From assembly GCF_003122085.1 (NCBI RefSeq), contig NZ_QEXV01000001.1:496001-560000 (forward strand): a DNA stretch of 64,000 nucleotides, in the 5' to 3' direction. Within the stretch, counting starts at the first letter, position 1, and each line of letters begins with the position of its first letter. The notes beneath the pieces were generated by a model. That model saw only the letters and a list, made by a program, of their open reading frames with translations, was not told the origin of the DNA and ran no database searches. Shown in pieces: positions 62,177 to 64,000 of this stretch. The DNA comes from Marinicauda salina. Its GTDB lineage: Bacteria > Pseudomonadota > Alphaproteobacteria > Caulobacterales > Maricaulaceae. A program made the position numbers and the translations under genes.

Positions 62177-63694
62177 TCACTCCGTCCAGACCGGCGCGGC
62201 GTCCGCGATCGCGCCGGCGAGGACGGCGTCCTGCGCGCTCGTCAGCTCGTCGGCCATGTAGCGGTCGGCGTCCAGCTTCGCGGCGATCTTCCTCACGCGC
62301 GCGTGGACCCGCTCGAGCGCGGCCGTCGTCTTCAGCGGCCGTCTCAGGTCGATCCCCTGGGCGGCGGCGAGCAGCTCCGCGCCGATGATCGCCGCGGCGT
62401 TCTCCGCCACGCGAACGGCCTTGCGCGCCGTCCCGGTCGCCATAGAGACATGGTCTTCCTGATTGGCCGAGGTCGGCACGGAATCGACGCTGCCGGGGAA
62501 GGCGAGGCTGCGATTCTCCGCGACCAGCGCGGCGGCGGTGACCTGGGCGATCATGAAGCCGGAATTGAGCCCGCCCTCCTCGACGAGGAAGGCCGGCAGC
62601 CCGCTCATCTTCGGATCCACCAGCACGGCGAAGCGGCGCTCGCTGATCGAGCCGGCCTCGCACAGCGCCATGGTGATCATGTCGGCGGCGAAAGCGACGG
62701 GCTGGGCGTGGAAATTGCCGCCCGAAATCGCTTCGTCCGCATCCGGAAACACGATCGGATTGTCCGAGACGGCGTTCGCCTCGACGCGCAGCCGCTCGGC
62801 CGCGTCGCCCAGCAGGTCGAGCGCCGCGCCCATCACCTGCGGCTGGCAGCGGAAGGAGTAGGGGTCCTGCACCCGGTCGCAATTGCGATGGGCCTCGGCG
62901 ATCTCGCTGCCCGAGAGCAGGCCGCGCAGATGCTCGGCGACCCGGATCTGGCCGGGCTGGCCGCGCAGCGCGTGGAGGCGGGCGTCGAACGGGGCGTGCG
63001 AACCCATCAGCGCCTCGACCGAGAGCGCGCCGGCGGCGAAGGCGGCGTCGAAGACCCGCTCGGCCTTGAACAGCGCGTCGAGCGCGATCGCGGTCGAGAC
63101 CTGCGTGCCGTTGATCAGCGCCAGGCCTTCCTTGGGACCCAGCGTCACCGGGGCGAGCCCGGCGCGTTCCAGCCCCTCGGCGGCGGGCAGGGTCTCGCCC
63201 TCGAACGCCACGCGGCCCTCGCCGATCAGCGCGCAGGCGAGATGGGCGAGCGGGGCGAGATCGCCCGACGCGCCGACCGAGCCCTGCGACGGGATCACCG
63301 GCAGGCAGTCGCGCTCCACCAGCGCAAGCATCAGCTCGACGACTTCCCGGCGCACGCCGGAATGACCGCGCGCCAGGCCGAGCGCCTTCAGCGCGATGAT
63401 CAGCCGGACGACATGGGCGGGCAGCGCCTCGCCGACGCCGCAGGCGTGGGAGAGCAGGAGGTTGCGCTGGAGTTCGGCGAGCTTGTCGCCGGGAATGCGC
63501 GTGTTGGCGAGGAGGCCGAAGCCGGTGTTGACCCCGTAGACCGTGCGCCCGCTCGCGATGATGCGTTCGACGCTCGCCGCGGCGTCGTCGAGCGTGTCGC
63601 GCGCCGATGCGTCCAGCGCGACCGGCGCGCCGGCCCAGATTGCGCGAATGGCGCCCAGCCCGGTCTCGCCGGGGATCAGCATCGCGGCGGTCAC
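62177..63694 (-). CDS. hutH: Histidine ammonia-lyase
   Basis: 505 residues. Deaminates histidine to urocanate. The MIO cofactor triad A-S-G lies at about 142-144 in [23 protein letters not shown] and N-E-D-H/Q-E-D-H-V-S-M blocks are present. It overlaps hutU by 4 bases and converges with sqr at a 4-base gap. Confidence 0.96.
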   Translation of the reverse strand: MTAAMLIPGETGLGAIRAIWAGAPVALDASARDTLDDAAASVERIIASGRTVYGVNTGFGLLANTRIPGDKLAELQRNLLLSHACGVGEALPAHVVRLIIALKALGLARGHSGVRREVVELMLALVERDCLPVIPSQGSVGASGDLAPLAHLACALIGEGRVAFEGETLPAAEGLERAGLAPVTLGPKEGLALINGTQVSTAIALDALFKAERVFDAAFAAGALSVEALMGSHAPFDARLHALRGQPGQIRVAEHLRGLLSGSEIAEAHRNCDRVQDPYSFRCQPQVMGAALDLLGDAAERLRVEANAVSDNPIVFPDADEAISGGNFHAQPVAFAADMITMALCEAGSISERRFAVLVDPKMSGLPAFLVEEGGLNSGFMIAQVTAAALVAENRSLAFPGSVDSVPTSANQEDHVSMATGTARKAVRVAENAAAIIGAELLAAAQGIDLRRPLKTTAALERVHARVRKIAAKLDADRYMADELTSAQDAVLAGAIADAAPVWTE

Positions 63695-64000
63695 GGCGCG
63701 CGCCCGATCATCGGCAGGTCGAGGCCGCGCTCCTTCGCGCAGTCTACCGCCTCCTCATAGCCCGCGTCGGCGTGGCGCATCACGCCCGTGCCCGGATCGT
63801 TCCAGAGCACGCGCTTCAGGCGCGCCTCGGCCTCCTTCGTGCCGTCCGCGACGATCACCATGCCCGCGTGCTGGGAATAGCCCATCCCGACCCCGCCGCC
63901 ATGGTGGAAGGAGACCCAGCTCGCGCCGGAGGCGGTGTTGAGCAGCGCGTTCAGAAGCGGCCAGTCGGAGACGGCGTCGGATCCGTCCTTCATGCCCTCG
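63691..64000 (-). CDS. hutU: Urocanate hydratase, C-terminal part (cut by window edge)
   Basis: The frame is open to the window end. The last about 102 residues hold the urocanase block [19 protein letters not shown] and [12 protein letters not shown] near the NAD-binding end. It converts urocanate to imidazolone propionate, the step after HutH. Its stop overlaps the hutH start (ATGA at 63691). Confidence 0.93.
   Translation of the reverse strand, partial: EGMKDGSDAVSDWPLLNALLNTASGASWVSFHHGGGVGMGYSQHAGMVIVADGTKEAEARLKRVLWNDPGTGVMRHADAGYEEAVDCAKERGLDLPMIGRAP

Overview
The window is a contiguous piece of a GC-rich (roughly 68-70 percent by eye) alphaproteobacterial chromosome. Gene content and order fit the Caulobacterales/Maricaulales/Parvularculales part of the class: rimM-trmD-rplS, tsaE-amgK-murU-addB-addA-trxA, a complete ccoNOQPGHIS operon, and intergenic regions full of GC-rich palindromes. 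I cannot name the genus. Almost all the DNA is coding, genes often overlap by 4 bases (ATGA), and the long antisense ORFs are high-GC shadows.

Layout. 1-2.0 kb: end of rimM, a TonB-C-like small protein, trmD and rplS with a clear terminator. 2.0-8.8 kb (minus): two secreted beta-propeller proteins flanking ftsK, then argG, with palindrome-rich spacers. 8.9-11.8 kb (plus): a glutaminase resembling animal GLS, an SDR and pyrF. 11.9-21.3 kb (minus): trxA, addA, addB, murU, amgK, tsaE. 21.4-23.0 kb (plus): ferredoxin reductase and [2Fe-2S] ferredoxin. 23.3-28.2 kb (minus): polA, a DASS transporter and a zinc-finger protein. 28.3-29.8 kb (plus): a lone ABC ATPase, a small membrane protein and tRNA-Arg(CCG). 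29.8-31.35 kb: a strikingly AT-rich block with a sulfotransferase-like and a methyltransferase gene, followed by envelope-glycan type genes (UPF0104 protein, GT2, GT-C) to 35.5 kb. 35.6-39.7 kb: secreted metzincin protease, ubiX, DUF2189 protein. 40.0-47.9 kb (minus): the whole cbb3 oxidase structural and assembly operon. 48.2-51.3 kb (minus): secreted alpha/beta hydrolase, a methanethiol S-methyltransferase (MddA)-like protein and an MgtC/DUF4010 protein. 51.5-55.5 kb (plus): a tightly coupled trio of AMP/thymidine phosphorylase-like, PRPP-synthetase-like and beta-CASP nuclease genes. 55.5-62.2 kb: a sulfide/persulfide module in which a SqrR/BigR-type repressor and a sulfide:quinone oxidoreductase diverge from rhodanese, RND efflux and DUF2892 genes. 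62.2-64 kb (minus): hutH and the end of hutU.

The best leads for something undescribed are (i) the phosphorylase/PRPP-synthetase-like/beta-CASP trio, a plausible RNA-to-ribose-phosphate salvage route; (ii) the sulfide module, where an RND pump appears to share a divergent operator with a persulfide-sensing repressor; and (iii) the AT-rich mosaic insert beside tRNA-Arg, whose left boundary falls inside a gene. All assignments come from reading the sequence and remembered family motifs; no database search was run.
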